Positions 35,193 through 44,314 of a DNA stretch of 64,000 nucleotides are shown here, piece after piece (the first letter of the stretch is position 1; every line of letters starts with the position of its first letter). The stretch spans positions 1,488,001 through 1,552,000 of the forward strand of contig NZ_CP047984.1 of the NCBI RefSeq assembly GCF_009931655.1. Reading direction: 5' to 3'. The DNA is from Pontibacter russatus. GTDB lineage: Bacteria > Bacteroidota > Bacteroidia > Cytophagales > Hymenobacteraceae. The translations under genes and the position numbers were made by a program. The notes under the pieces are model-generated. The model was not told where the DNA came from, did no database searches, and was given only the letters and a program-made list of their open reading frames with translations.

Positions 35193-37289
35193 CTACCAGA
35201 TTTTGATGCGGTTCTCGTCGCTACGGACCATCGGGTCTCCGGGATCGCAGCCGAAGGCTTCGTAGAACTGCGGCATGTTCGCCACCGGGCCGTTGGTGCG
35301 GAAGCGGCCCGGCGAGTGCGGATCGGTCAGTATCTGCTGGTTCTGGGCCTCGTCGCGCATGTTCACACGCCATATCTGGGCCCAGGCCAGAAAAAAGCGC
35401 TGCTCCGGCGTGAGGCCTGCTATCTTGCCGGGGTTATTTTTCTCCAGCGCTTTCTGCAGGGCGGTATAGGCAATGTTCAGCCCGCCAATGTCCGCGATGT
35501 TCTCCCCCAGGGTGAGTTTCCCGTTCACGTGCAGGTTGTCGAGCACGGTGTACTCATTGTACTGGCTGGCAACAGCGTCGGCGCGGGTGGTAAACTGCCC
35601 CAGGTCTGCCTCTGTCCACCAGTCTTTCAGGTTGCCCTCGAAGTCGTACTTGGCGCCCTGGTCGTCAAAGCCGTGCGTGAGCTCGTGGCCGATTACCGCA
35701 CCCATGCCCCCGTAGTTCACGGCATCGTCGGCCAGCGGGTCGAAGAACGGCGGCTGCAGGATACCGGCCGGAAACACAATCTCGTTCATGCTCGGGTTAT
35801 AATAGGCGTTTACGGTTGGCGGCGACATAAACCACTCCTCGCGGTCCACGGGCTGCCCGATCTTGCCGATGTTGTCGCGGAAAGCGAACTGGCTGGCGCG
35901 CATCACGTTGGCGGCATACGAGTCGCGGCTGATGTCCAGTCCCCCATAATCCTCCCACTTGTCCGGGTAACCGATCTTCACGGCGAAGGCACTTAGTTTC
36001 TGCAGGGCACGGGCCTTTGTCTCCTCGCTCATCCAGTCCAGGTCGCGCACGTGCTCCCTGAAAGCTTCCTGCAGGTTGTTCACCATCTCAAGGGCCTTTT
36101 GCTTTGCCTCCGGCGAGAAGGTTTCCTGCACATACAGCTGGCCAAGCGCCTCGCCCAGGGCGCTGTCGGTGGTCCGCAGCACGCGCTTCCAGCGGGGCTG
36201 CATCTCTTTTGTGCCGCTCAGCACTTTGCCGTAAAAGTCGAAATTCTCCTGCACAAACTCCTCGCTCAGGTACGGGGCCATGGTGCGGACGAGGTGCCAT
36301 TGGGTATATGTTTTCCAGTCCTGCAGCGGCACGCGCTGCAACATGGTGTTCAGCTCCTTAAAAAAGGCTGGCTGGCCCACAATGATCTCTTTGGCGGCCT
36401 GCGCCCCCATACCCGTCAACAGCTGGCTCACTTTCAGGTTAGGATTCTGTTTTGCGAATTCCTGAACCGTCATCTTGTTGTAGTTGGCGTAAGGGTCGCG
36501 CAGGTCCACGCGGGCCTTGGAAGCCTTCGCCAGCCTGGTCTCGATGTCCATCACGGTCTGCGCCTTCTCCTTAGAGGTGGCAGCATCATCGCCCATCAGT
36601 TGGAACATGTGCTGCAGGTGCTCTATATAGGCGGTGCGGATGGTCTTGGAGCGGTCATCGTCTTTCAGGTAATAGTCGCGGTCCGGCAGGCTCAAGCCCC
36701 CCTGCCCCGCCAACAGCGCATACTGCGTGCTGATTTTATCGTCCTGCGACACATATATACTGAAGAAGCCGCTGACGCCTTTGCTTTTCAGGTCAGCCAT
36801 CGTCTGTATCAGCTTGTCCGTAGTGTTCACGGCAGCCACTTTGGCCAGCTCGGGTTTTATAGGCGCGATACCTGCTTTGTTTGCCGCCACCGAGTCCATG
36901 CCCGCTGCGTAGAAGTCGCCGACCAGCTGAGTGGCGGAGCCTTCGGGGGCCGTGGCGTTAGAGGCGGCCTCGCGCAGAATATCGCGCAGCACCGCGTTGT
37001 TCCGCTCCGCCAGCTCGTTAAAAGAGCCCCAGCGGCTCTCCGAAGCCGGAATGGGGTTATTTTTCACCCACCCGCCGTTGGCATACTGATAGAAATCAAC
37101 ACAAGGGTCTGCGGTGGTGTCCATGTTGGCCAGGTCCAGGCCGCGGCCCATGTCCGTCTCAGGGGCATCGGCCGTAGTCGTTTCGGCTGTCGTGCCGGTG
37201 TTGTCGGAGGTGGAGGTAGAGGAACTGCAGCTTCCCAGGAGCAGCGCCACAAGCACTGCCGGAAAAGCTGATAGAGCTGTTCTTTTCAT
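35193..37289 (-). CDS. M13-family (neprilysin/PepO-like) metallopeptidase lipoprotein
   Basis: About 698 residues, typical for M13. The signal peptide ends LLLGSC with a lipidated cysteine, followed by a Ser/Thr-rich linker. DPCVDFYQYANGGWVKNNPIP is the start of the M13 N-domain; the zinc site is GHELTHGFDDQGAKYD with the third ligand in GENIADIGGLNIAY; the C-terminal tryptophan (NRIKIW) is also typical. It degrades peptides outside the cytoplasm. ATG 37289 gives the signal peptide; the longer form adds 20 hydrophilic residues before it. Confidence 0.95.
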   Translation of the reverse strand: MKRTALSAFPAVLVALLLGSCSSSTSTSDNTGTTAETTTADAPETDMGRGLDLANMDTTADPCVDFYQYANGGWVKNNPIPASESRWGSFNELAERNNAVLRDILREAASNATAPEGSATQLVGDFYAAGMDSVAANKAGIAPIKPELAKVAAVNTTDKLIQTMADLKSKGVSGFFSIYVSQDDKISTQYALLAGQGGLSLPDRDYYLKDDDRSKTIRTAYIEHLQHMFQLMGDDAATSKEKAQTVMDIETRLAKASKARVDLRDPYANYNKMTVQEFAKQNPNLKVSQLLTGMGAQAAKEIIVGQPAFFKELNTMLQRVPLQDWKTYTQWHLVRTMAPYLSEEFVQENFDFYGKVLSGTKEMQPRWKRVLRTTDSALGEALGQLYVQETFSPEAKQKALEMVNNLQEAFREHVRDLDWMSEETKARALQKLSAFAVKIGYPDKWEDYGGLDISRDSYAANVMRASQFAFRDNIGKIGQPVDREEWFMSPPTVNAYYNPSMNEIVFPAGILQPPFFDPLADDAVNYGGMGAVIGHELTHGFDDQGAKYDFEGNLKDWWTEADLGQFTTRADAVASQYNEYTVLDNLHVNGKLTLGENIADIGGLNIAYTALQKALEKNNPGKIAGLTPEQRFFLAWAQIWRVNMRDEAQNQQILTDPHSPGRFRTNGPVANMPQFYEAFGCDPGDPMVRSDENRIKIW

Positions 37290-37413
37290 AAAGTCGGATC
37301 TTGTTTGTTTTGTCTCGGGTTGAGGTTCTGTTGTATCAGGATAAATCACTGCTATCTGAATAAAAATGAATACTGCACTCAGCAGATATAGTTACCGCGC
37401 GCCTGAAATTAAA

Positions 37414-37433
37414 GGGCTGTGTCAGGACAGCCA
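37414..37433 (-). terminator. Hairpin after the glycosyltransferase gene
   Basis: GGCTGT/ACAGCC stem with a short loop; on the minus strand it is followed by CTTTAATTT, a weak T-run. Confidence 0.5.
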
Positions 37434-37453
37434 GGCACAGTGGGCAGTCTTGC

Positions 37454-38140
37454 TTACCGCCGCAGTAGCCATTTATATATACGCGCCAGCCGCCGCTGCG
37501 CCATTCCGAAGCGGAACAGCCCATATATAAGTATGTAGCCTGCCTGCAGCCGGTACACCCCCACTTCCCGGTATTTTCGGGCGGAGGTGGTGACCTGTTG
37601 CGGCAGCACCTTAAACGGAGCCAGCCGCCGCAGCCGCCCGATTATTTCCTGATCCTCCAGCAGCAGCAGTTGCTCACCGAAGCCTCCGGCCCTCAGAAAA
37701 ACATCGCGCCGCGCAAACAGGCTCTGATCCCCGAACCGGATGGCATCCACCTCAAACCGTGTGAACCAGGCGTTCAGGCGGAGGAACCAGTGCGAAGAAT
37801 CGAACCGAAGCCGGAAGCAGCCGCTGCCCGCCCCCTGCTGTATGGCCTCATTTATATAGGCTTCAAAACCAACCGGCGGAAACGTGTCGGCGTGCAGGAA
37901 GTAGAGGACATCGCCTGTGCCAGCTGCGGCCCCGGCGTTCATCTGCGGCCCGCGGCCTTTGTGCCTGCACAAGTGCACGCGTGCGCCCTGTGCCCCGGCT
38001 ATATCCCGGGTGGCGTCTGTGCTGCCGCCGTCTGCCACGATAATTTCGGTGCCGGGGCTGGCGTGCCGCTGCAGGTAATGCAGCAAGCTCCGGATAACGG
38101 CCGCTTCGTTGTAGGTCGGTATGACGATGCTCAGTTTCAA
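37454..38140 (-). CDS. GT2 glycosyltransferase, TIGR04283 (arsenosugar biosynthesis) type
   Basis: 228 residues of the GT-A fold. LSIVIPTYNEAAVIRSLL, VADGGSTDATRDIA, GRGPQMNAGAAAGTGDVLYFLHADT and RFGDQSLFARRDVF match the TIGR04283 group, often annotated as arsenosugar glycosyltransferases. The start codon is TTG: an in-frame TAA lies 14 codons upstream and there is no ATG before the conserved KLSIVIPTYNE. No arsenic genes lie nearby, so the in vivo sugar and acceptor remain open. It is divergent from an MtfA-like gene, which also appears to start with TTG. Confidence 0.85.
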   Translation of the reverse strand: MKLSIVIPTYNEAAVIRSLLHYLQRHASPGTEIIVADGGSTDATRDIAGAQGARVHLCRHKGRGPQMNAGAAAGTGDVLYFLHADTFPPVGFEAYINEAIQQGAGSGCFRLRFDSSHWFLRLNAWFTRFEVDAIRFGDQSLFARRDVFLRAGGFGEQLLLLEDQEIIGRLRRLAPFKVLPQQVTTSARKYREVGVYRLQAGYILIYGLFRFGMAQRRLARIYKWLLRR

Positions 38141-38240
38141 GCGCGGGGTTGTTGCTGACGGTCTGGTGTCTGTATAAAATTTAGCTTACGGGAAGTGTAG
38201 AGAAAGTTATATATTTAATCGCCCATAAACGAACCTGGTC

Positions 38241-39080
38241 TTGAACATTACTTTTTGCACCCTGCCGATTGCTATCCAACTTATTGGCTTCCAAGTTGGT
38301 AGGCGGATACCAATTGCCCCATCAACGTTTCTCCTGCTTGTAACAGTACTCTTTGGCCTGATGTTGCTTGGCCCCTATATATTGAAGCAGCTCCGGAAAC
38401 GGCCGTTGGTACACGAGCTGAGAAGACAGCAGCCAGCTTATTATGCCGCACTTCCATACTCCCTGCAGCGCCGCTTCGAGCATCGCGTTGCCGAATTCCT
38501 CCAACGTAAAACTTTTATCCCACGCGGGGAAAGCTTTGACGTGACGCTGGACATGCAGGTTCGTATCGCCGCTTGTGCCGTGCAGCTTACATTCGGGCTT
38601 GAACCTGTTTATTTGTCCCATTTCAGCAAAATACTCGTGTACCCCAACCGCTACTACTCCACTATCTTTAAGCGTTACCATTGCGGTGAGATAAACATGC
38701 GCGGCTATATCGTGCTGTCGTGGAAAGATTTTGAAACAGGCTACCGCAACAGCACCGACGGTTTTAACCTTGGCTTACATGAAATGGCCCACGCCCTCCA
38801 TCTTCAGAATATCATCCCGCATGACGAGCACAGCTTTCTGGATGTACGGCACCTCCGGCAATGGAACAAACTGGCGGCCACTGAAATGCAACTGCGGGGG
38901 CAAAAGGCAGATGGGTTCCTCCGCCTGCAGGCCTGCCAGGATGAGCATGAGTTTTTTGCGGTAAGCGCGGAGTCTTTTTTTGAGCGCCCGCAGGAATTTA
39001 GGACGCATCATCCGGAAATTTACCGGGCGCTTGCTACCTTGTTACAGCAGGACCCGGCACAGGGAGTATATCAGTTGTAG
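38241..39080 (+). CDS. MtfA-like zinc peptidase (M90 family) with membrane anchor
   Basis: 279 residues. One N-terminal membrane helix (about 29-47) precedes a soluble domain with the zinc motif H180-E-M-A-H184 and the later EHEFFAVSAESFFERPQEF, as in MtfA. E. coli MtfA regulates the glucose PTS through Mlc; no PTS genes are seen here, so another role is likely. The only starts upstream of the helix are TTG 38241 and a nearby CTG after an in-frame TAA; the first ATG would cut the helix, so TTG is chosen with some doubt. Confidence 0.85.
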   Translation: MNITFCTLPIAIQLIGFQVGRRIPIAPSTFLLLVTVLFGLMLLGPYILKQLRKRPLVHELRRQQPAYYAALPYSLQRRFEHRVAEFLQRKTFIPRGESFDVTLDMQVRIAACAVQLTFGLEPVYLSHFSKILVYPNRYYSTIFKRYHCGEINMRGYIVLSWKDFETGYRNSTDGFNLGLHEMAHALHLQNIIPHDEHSFLDVRHLRQWNKLAATEMQLRGQKADGFLRLQACQDEHEFFAVSAESFFERPQEFRTHHPEIYRALATLLQQDPAQGVYQL

Positions 39081-39139
39081 TCCTTTATATATGAAAATCC
39101 TTTCGCGGACATTCCGGTTCTAAACCCTACATTTGCCTC

Positions 39140-39517
39140 ATGTTCCGCTTTCGCATCTATACCATGTGGTTCACAAAACTATTTTCCCGGAATCAGGCTT
39201 TCCCCCCTGAGACAACCGTAAAACCCTATATGAGCAAGAGTTTCCCCATACCCGATAAAGTGATTTATGTGTGTACCGGCAGCAAGTGCAAGAAGAAGGG
39301 CGGCAAAGAACTGGGCAAGTTTTTCAGGGAGATGATTAAGGAGGCGGGGCTGAAGGGGCAGGTGGAAGTGGTGAAAACCGACTGCACCGACCGCTGCGAC
39401 TTCGCCCCGGTGGTGTGCATGCAGCCCGACAACGCCTGGATGCCGCAGATGAACGAGGCCAAAGCCCTGGAAGCTTTCCAGGAGCATATACTCCGTGCTT
39501 CTCCCGACCACCGGTAA
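39140..39517 (+). CDS. Thioredoxin-like [2Fe-2S] ferredoxin
   Basis: 125 residues. CTGSKC (Cys45, Cys50) and DCTDRCDFAPVVC (Cys82, Cys86, Cys93) give the four cluster ligands in the thioredoxin-like ferredoxin spacing, followed by the conserved PDNAWMPQM. It carries electrons in the cytoplasm; no partner reductase lies next to it. The first 30 residues lie outside the domain, so starts at 39140, 39164 or 39230 are possible. It follows the MtfA-like gene on the same strand and converges with ferritin. Confidence 0.88.
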   Translation: MFRFRIYTMWFTKLFSRNQAFPPETTVKPYMSKSFPIPDKVIYVCTGSKCKKKGGKELGKFFREMIKEAGLKGQVEVVKTDCTDRCDFAPVVCMQPDNAWMPQMNEAKALEAFQEHILRASPDHR

Positions 39518-39518
39518 A

Positions 39519-39555
39519 CAGCAAAGCCCTTGGACGCTCTCCAAAGGCTTTGCTG
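39519..39555. terminator. Bidirectional hairpin between ferredoxin and ferritin
   Basis: 10-bp outer arms (CAGCAAAGCC / GGCTTTGCTG) plus a 4-bp inner stem after one mismatch; lies between convergent stop codons, with a T-run on the right. Confidence 0.75.
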
Positions 39556-39576
39556 CGTTTATTATATAGGGGTCTT

Positions 39577-40113
39577 CTACGCTTCGTAGGTGTCTTCGTA
39601 GCTGATTTTCGTCACGCGCTTGTCTATCTCGTAGCGTCCGGTGCCCTCCTCTCCTATCACATCAAACAACTCCAGCGCACGGCGGGCCACATACTCTTCC
39701 TCCACCTGCTCTTTCAGGAACCACTGCAGGAACGAGAACGTCACGTAATCCTTCGCTTTCTGGCAGCGGTCCGCGATGCGGTTAAACGACTGCGTGACGG
39801 ACACCTCCTGCTGCAGCGCCAGCTCGAACACGCTCCGGAAAGAATCGTACTCCACCTGGATGTTTGAGATAGCCGGGGAAACGGCGCGGCCGCCCATGTC
39901 AGACACGAACTTGAACAGGCGCAGCATGTGCTCCCGCTCCTCGTCCGACTGCTTTTTAAAATAACCCGCGCTGTTGTCAAACCCGTTGCGGTCGCACCAG
40001 CTCGACATGGCCAGGTACGCGGCCGAGGCCTCAGCCTCCATCTTTATCTGCTCGTTCAGTATTTGCTCTATCTCCTCAGTAAGGGATGTTCTGAGTCTCA
40101 ATAAATCTTTCAT
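39577..40113 (-). CDS. ftnA: Non-heme ferritin
   Basis: About 178 residues. The four-helix ferroxidase ligands are visible: a glutamate in EQIKMEAEASAAY, the E59xxH62 pair in EEREHMLRLF, Glu103 in LQQEVSV and E135-Q136 in WFLKEQVEEE. It stores iron as ferric mineral inside a 24-subunit shell. ATG 40113 (MKDLLRLRTSL) is preferred to the in-frame start 54 bases upstream, which adds a non-conserved tail. A ferredoxin gene converges on it. Confidence 0.95.
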   Translation of the reverse strand: MKDLLRLRTSLTEEIEQILNEQIKMEAEASAAYLAMSSWCDRNGFDNSAGYFKKQSDEEREHMLRLFKFVSDMGGRAVSPAISNIQVEYDSFRSVFELALQQEVSVTQSFNRIADRCQKAKDYVTFSFLQWFLKEQVEEEYVARRALELFDVIGEEGTGRYEIDKRVTKISYEDTYEA

Positions 40114-40249
40114 AGGGTTATGGTGCTTTGTAGGTTCTACATGATTTAGGCGCGCCATCAGGGGCACATCCTTCTTGACACTTTAATTTACGTATTTAAA
40201 GGGCTACATGTATATAAACCAATGAAATATGGAAACAGTCTAAATTAAA

Positions 40250-40274
40250 AAGCACAGCGGGTGAGGCTGTGCTT
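40250..40274 (-). terminator. Intrinsic terminator
   Basis: 9-bp perfect arms (AAGCACAGC / GCTGTGCTT) around a 7-base loop; on the minus strand a TTTTTAATTTAG run follows. It ends the upstream hypothetical gene. Confidence 0.8.
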
Positions 40275-40305
40275 GGTTGGAAAACAGGAAAGTCTGTATA
40301 TGGCC

Positions 40306-40656
40306 TCAGGCAAGCTGAGCGCTGAGGCACTCGTGCAGCACGCTGTTGAGCGACATGGCAAACTTGGCCCCCTCCAGCAGTTCCTTAAAGGCATACAGTT
40401 CCGGCAGCGTCAGCACATAGCAGCGGTCGCAGCCGCAGACAGATATGATTTCTACATCGGCGGCGCGCGCCGTGCTGGCGGCCATCTCCTCCAGGTCCAC
40501 GTTGTCTACGGCACGCTTCAGGCGCAGAAAAGCCTCCACCTTCAGCACGGTGAGCTGTCCGGCAAAATGCACCAGCACACGGTTGCGGCTGTCGCACTGG
40601 TAGATGGCTCCTGCGGTGGTGGTGTAAATCTCGGCTAAGGTGGCGGCTGTTTTCAT
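40306..40656 (-). CDS. Conserved-looking hypothetical protein with CxCxxC motif
   Basis: 116 residues, not recognised. Soluble; the N-terminal half contains a strand-helix unit (RVLVHFAGQLTVLKVEAFLRLKRAVDN) and the second half the cysteine cluster VCGCDRCYVLTLPELYAF, which could bind metal. A real gene is supported by its normal codon use, ATG start and an intrinsic terminator just downstream. It lies between ferritin and a LytTR response regulator, all on the minus strand but with large gaps, so no operon is implied. Confidence 0.7.
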   Translation of the reverse strand: MKTAATLAEIYTTTAGAIYQCDSRNRVLVHFAGQLTVLKVEAFLRLKRAVDNVDLEEMAASTARAADVEIISVCGCDRCYVLTLPELYAFKELLEGAKFAMSLNSVLHECLSAQLA

Positions 40657-40951
40657 CTGCTCTCCTGAATTTGCTGTCGCTGCTGTTTATGATATCACAA
40701 AGCTAACGACTATTTAGACTGAGTCCAAATAAAAACTGAGAACATTTTCGAAAAGTGACATCAATCACCTCCACAGAGGGAAGAATTCCGAGACCCTAAT
40801 TCCGGGTTATATTTAGATATGGGCTGTTATATAAATACTGAGGCTTTTGCAAGACTGCCGGTATTCCTCTCAAAGGATAAGGGATGAGGCTGGACATATA
40901 TGCTCCTGAATAAACCACCCCAGAATTCGGAACTCATAATTCGGAATTCTT

Positions 40952-41719
40952 TCAGGCTTCCAACAGGTTGTTTTGGTTGAGAATTTGGAGCACCTCGTTT
41001 TTGTAAAAGCGCCCGATGGGAATCTCGGATTTGCCTACGTCGACGGCGCTGGCCGAGAATGCCTGAATTTTATCCAGCGCCACAATAAAGGAACGGTGGA
41101 TGCGCAGGAACTTGTCGGTGGGCAGCTTCTCCTCCAGGAAAGAGATCTTCTGGTAGGAGATAATCTCCTTCGTCTCCGTTTTTACCCGGATGTAGTCTTT
41201 CAGGCTCTCTATATACAGGATGTCGGCCAGCATCACCTTCACCATCTTCTTGTCGGCCTTCAGGTAAATGAAGGTGTCCTTGTAATCCGAAACCGGGGGC
41301 GTGGAGGTTGCCGGTGGGGCTGGTTCCGTCTCGGAAGCTGCCGTGGGAGAAGCATGTGGGGGCAGTTCCGCCGCAGACACTTTAGAAACGGCCTTCAGGA
41401 AGCGCTCAAACGCAATGGGCTTCAGCAGGTAATCCACCACGTTCAGCTCGAAGCCTTCCACGGCATAATCGCGGTAGGCGGTGGTGAAGATGACCCTGGG
41501 CGGCTGCGCCAGCGATTTGAGGAAGTCGATGCCCGTGAGCTTCGGCATCTGAATGTCGAGGAACACCAGGTCGATGTGCTCGCGCTGCAGGCAGCTGTAG
41601 GCTTCCACGGCGTTGTGGCAGCGGCACACCAGTTCAAGGTTGTCGAGCCTGCCGATGAACGTTTCCAGCACATCCAGCGCCAGCGGCTCATCATCCACAA
41701 TCATGCATCGTATCTTCAT
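40952..41719 (-). CDS. LytTR-family response regulator
   Basis: 255 residues. The receiver domain has the acidic pair DD9-10, phospho-acceptor Asp55 (FLDIQMP), FTTAYRDYA and the lysine in LLKPI. After a Pro/Ala-rich linker (about 115-140) comes a LytTR DNA-binding domain (YLKADKKMVKV to SEIPIGRFYKNEV), with the typical FLRIHRSFIVAL. It is encoded 327 bases downstream of a matching sensor kinase and is almost certainly its partner. Target genes are unknown. Confidence 0.94.
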   Translation of the reverse strand: MKIRCMIVDDEPLALDVLETFIGRLDNLELVCRCHNAVEAYSCLQREHIDLVFLDIQMPKLTGIDFLKSLAQPPRVIFTTAYRDYAVEGFELNVVDYLLKPIAFERFLKAVSKVSAAELPPHASPTAASETEPAPPATSTPPVSDYKDTFIYLKADKKMVKVMLADILYIESLKDYIRVKTETKEIISYQKISFLEEKLPTDKFLRIHRSFIVALDKIQAFSASAVDVGKSEIPIGRFYKNEVLQILNQNNLLEA

Positions 41720-42046
41720 GCTGTTTATGCTGTTTATATAGGGCTAAAGACTTTTCGAAAAGAGACCAAAATGTAAACGCTCCGGCCCGGTGAATCATAT
41801 GGGGCTGCTCTATAAATCTGCCCTTGCCCCCTCAAAGCAGGCTTTATGGCGCAAGCGGCCTCCCTCGTGAAGGCTATCTCAGGGATTCCCCAGACTTTGC
41901 CCGGGGCGAGCTGGCCCGGCATCATGTTCGGTTTCAGGTCCAAGACCTGCACCATATATAGAAGGAACAGGTTACAAACCAAAGTAGCGAAACGAGGAGT
42001 CTCCTCCCAGTCATATATAAATTGCCTGATGTTGGAGTAACTCTAA
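41720..42046. other. Spacer between sensor kinase and response regulator
   Basis: 327 bases with two TATATA clusters and no gene. Unusually long for a kinase-regulator pair, so the regulator may have its own promoter. Confidence 0.4.
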
Positions 42047-43159
42047 TCAATACTCCCCCAGATCCAGCACCAGGCGGGCGGCGTAACTTTCCGGCTCGTC
42101 TTCCATTTCCAGCTCGTAGCGGCCTTCGTAGAGCAGTTCGAGGCGGCGCTGCAGGTTTTTGAGGCCGATGCCGGAGGCCATGTCGCGGGTGCTGTTGCTG
42201 GCGCGGTCGCCGCACTTGCAGTTCTCCACCAGCAGCGTTAGTTGCGTGCCCGTCACTTTCACCTCAATGCGCACCCAGGCGTTCGTTGTTTCGGTGCTCA
42301 CGCCGTGTTTAAAGGCGTTCTCCACAAAAGGCAGCAGCAGCATGGGCGCGATATGCCTGCCCGCCACATTCCCGACTTCGGTGTAGCGCACCTCCACCCG
42401 GTTTCCGTAGCGCATGCGCTCCAGGGCTATATAGTTTTTGATGTACTCCAGCTCTTTCTGTAGCGGCACCTGGGCGGCGTTGGCTTCATACAGCATATAG
42501 TCCATCAGGCTCGACAGCTTGAGCACCACCTCAGGCGCAGTGTCGGCCTTCTTGAGCGTGAGCGCGTACAGGCTGTTGAGCGTGTTGAACAGGAAGTGCG
42601 GGTGAATCTGCGCCTTCAGCACTTTCAGCTCCGCCTCCAGCTTGTCCTGCGTCAGGTTGCGGGCCGCCTGCTGGTGGCTGTACCAGTTCTTGAGCAGCGC
42701 AATCACCGCCGTGATGGCCACCACATAATTGATGTTGACGATGTTTTTGACGAAGCGGTAAAACGTCAGGTTGTCTTCGGTGCAGGTGGTGGGGCAGAAG
42801 AGCGGATGAATGAGGAAGGGCAGCAGCACGAACTGCATCAGCGCCCCAATGGCCCCCATCAGCAGCAGCAGGTACACGAAAAACTCGAGGTAGCGCTTCT
42901 GCAGCAGGTAGTGCGGCATCAGGTAGTACATGTTAAAGTATACCAGCGCCATCTTGAACGGCAGTTCCACGAGCTCCACCATAAAGGCGTTGTAGTAGTC
43001 GTCGATATAGCTGCCGTACAGCAGCCCGAAAAACACGACATAGACCGTCCAGAAAAACAGGTGCAGCAGCAACCGGTTCTGAGTAATGTTCCGCACCTCG
43101 GGCAGGCTCCAGGTCGTGCTGGTGGCATGGGGCCCTGCCGCAGTCAACTTAACTTCCAT
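42047..43159 (-). CDS. LytS/YehU-type sensor histidine kinase
   Basis: 370 residues. Four membrane helices (about 30-50, 62-82, 92-118 and 140-158) form the sensing part. The kinase begins with LKAQIHPHFLFNTLNSLYAL; the conserved phospho-histidine is His188, and the usual Asn two residues before it is replaced by His186. LLPFVENAFKHG (N box) and GIGLKNLQRRLELLY (G box) complete the ATP site. It would phosphorylate the LytTR regulator downstream in response to a membrane or envelope signal. Confidence 0.94.
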   Translation of the reverse strand: MEVKLTAAGPHATSTTWSLPEVRNITQNRLLLHLFFWTVYVVFFGLLYGSYIDDYYNAFMVELVELPFKMALVYFNMYYLMPHYLLQKRYLEFFVYLLLLMGAIGALMQFVLLPFLIHPLFCPTTCTEDNLTFYRFVKNIVNINYVVAITAVIALLKNWYSHQQAARNLTQDKLEAELKVLKAQIHPHFLFNTLNSLYALTLKKADTAPEVVLKLSSLMDYMLYEANAAQVPLQKELEYIKNYIALERMRYGNRVEVRYTEVGNVAGRHIAPMLLLPFVENAFKHGVSTETTNAWVRIEVKVTGTQLTLLVENCKCGDRASNSTRDMASGIGLKNLQRRLELLYEGRYELEMEDEPESYAARLVLDLGEY

Positions 43160-43610
43160 ATTACAAAGCTACTAATTCTGCCGCTGACGGCAGTTTGCCG
43201 GGGCCGCTATTTAGACAATGGGGCGCTACGGGCACCTTAACAGCTTATCTATACCCCTTAACAGTAGAAGCACAAAATTCTTGTCTCTACATAATCATCC
43301 TTATATAGCATATAGGAGTGCTGCAGTCGGGGCAAGTGAGAAAACAGAAACTCGGCTTCACTTCCCGCTTCCTCTTGGCCCTGCATGCTCCTGCCCGGAC
43401 AGCGGAGCTATTGGAAAGGCCTACCCTTTTCATCGATAAAAAATGCCAGTCCGAAGGCTTTCGTATATACAAAGTCAGGCTATGGCTACCCGTCTGCCGC
43501 ACTCGTCTAAAAGCCAAAACTATCGCTCTAAAATTACATATACTTGTAATACACAAGCGCTTTAAAACCGTCCCCGGCGACACGTAAACCTTAACCTAAC
43601 CTATAAAATT
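43160..43610. other. Divergent intergenic region
   Basis: About 450 bases between the kinase gene and a rightward secreted-protein gene. No gene and no clear consensus promoter. Confidence 0.4.
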
Positions 43611-44183
43611 ATGAAAAAAGTATTTAGTTTCTTTCTGCTGGCAGTGATGCTGCTGGCAGGAGCCGCCCCGCTGACCGCGGCACAGAACGGAAGCCGCCTC
43701 ACCCCCGACGAGGCTAACAATATCCTGGAGAAGACAGTTGGGGCCTGGCAGATAAAATCTGTGGCCTGGCAGCCATGGAATAGCAAATTCGCCTTTTCGG
43801 AGGGCACGGCCAGCTACCGCCTCGATGACAATGGCAACGTGCGCGAGCGCCTCTCGCTGGTGCAGCCAGATGGCACTGTAGAAGAAGTAGAGGGCCTGCT
43901 CCGTTACTCAGCCAAGAACAAGCGCTTTGAGTTTGTGCAGGTAGATAAAGCGGGCGTCATCACCCTGCTCATGCACGGGAAGTGGGACCCCGACTTCAGC
44001 ATGATAGTTTTTACGCCAGCTATTGCGCCGCGGCATGTTTCCAGCCAGGTTACCTGGCAATACCTTTTCTTCGACGACGGCTCCTTCAGGAAAGTTGTCC
44101 GCACACCCGACGGCAAGGGCAACACCATGATAGCCGCAGAATTCCACTGCCAGCAACCCAGCGTGGCGAAAAGAAAGCATTAG
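43611..44183 (+). CDS. Secreted beta-rich protein of unknown function
   Basis: 190 residues with a signal peptide (VFSFFLLAVMLLAGAAPLTAAQ). The mature part is probably beta-rich: GAWQIKSVAWQPW, FAFSEGTASYRLDDNGNVRERL, VTWQYLFFDDGSFRKVVR. The pattern loosely recalls DUF1579- or lipocalin-like secreted proteins that begin with a GxW motif, but I cannot name it. It is a single gene followed by a hairpin shared with the convergent alkyltransferase-like gene. Confidence 0.75.
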   Translation: MKKVFSFFLLAVMLLAGAAPLTAAQNGSRLTPDEANNILEKTVGAWQIKSVAWQPWNSKFAFSEGTASYRLDDNGNVRERLSLVQPDGTVEEVEGLLRYSAKNKRFEFVQVDKAGVITLLMHGKWDPDFSMIVFTPAIAPRHVSSQVTWQYLFFDDGSFRKVVRTPDGKGNTMIAAEFHCQQPSVAKRKH

Positions 44184-44253
44184 CTGACGGAGCGCGCGCA
44201 AAACCGCTACTGCCCGCTTCCTGGCCCAGTGCTGTCTGGCTCTGCTGCTCCAT

Positions 44254-44293
44254 AGCACCTTGCTCCGGTCTATATGCCCCGGGGCAAGGTGCT
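44254..44293. terminator. Bidirectional hairpin terminator
   Basis: AGCACCTTGC pairs with GCAAGGTGCT, extended by CCGG with one wobble, around a short AT-rich loop, between convergent genes. Confidence 0.75.
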
Positions 44294-44314
44294 CTTTGCC
44301 GTCTCACCTAGCCG

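Noticed and set aside
36051..37271. 406-codon ORF opposite the M13 peptidase
   Set aside because: Antisense shadow in GC-rich DNA; the M13 gene has all catalytic motifs.
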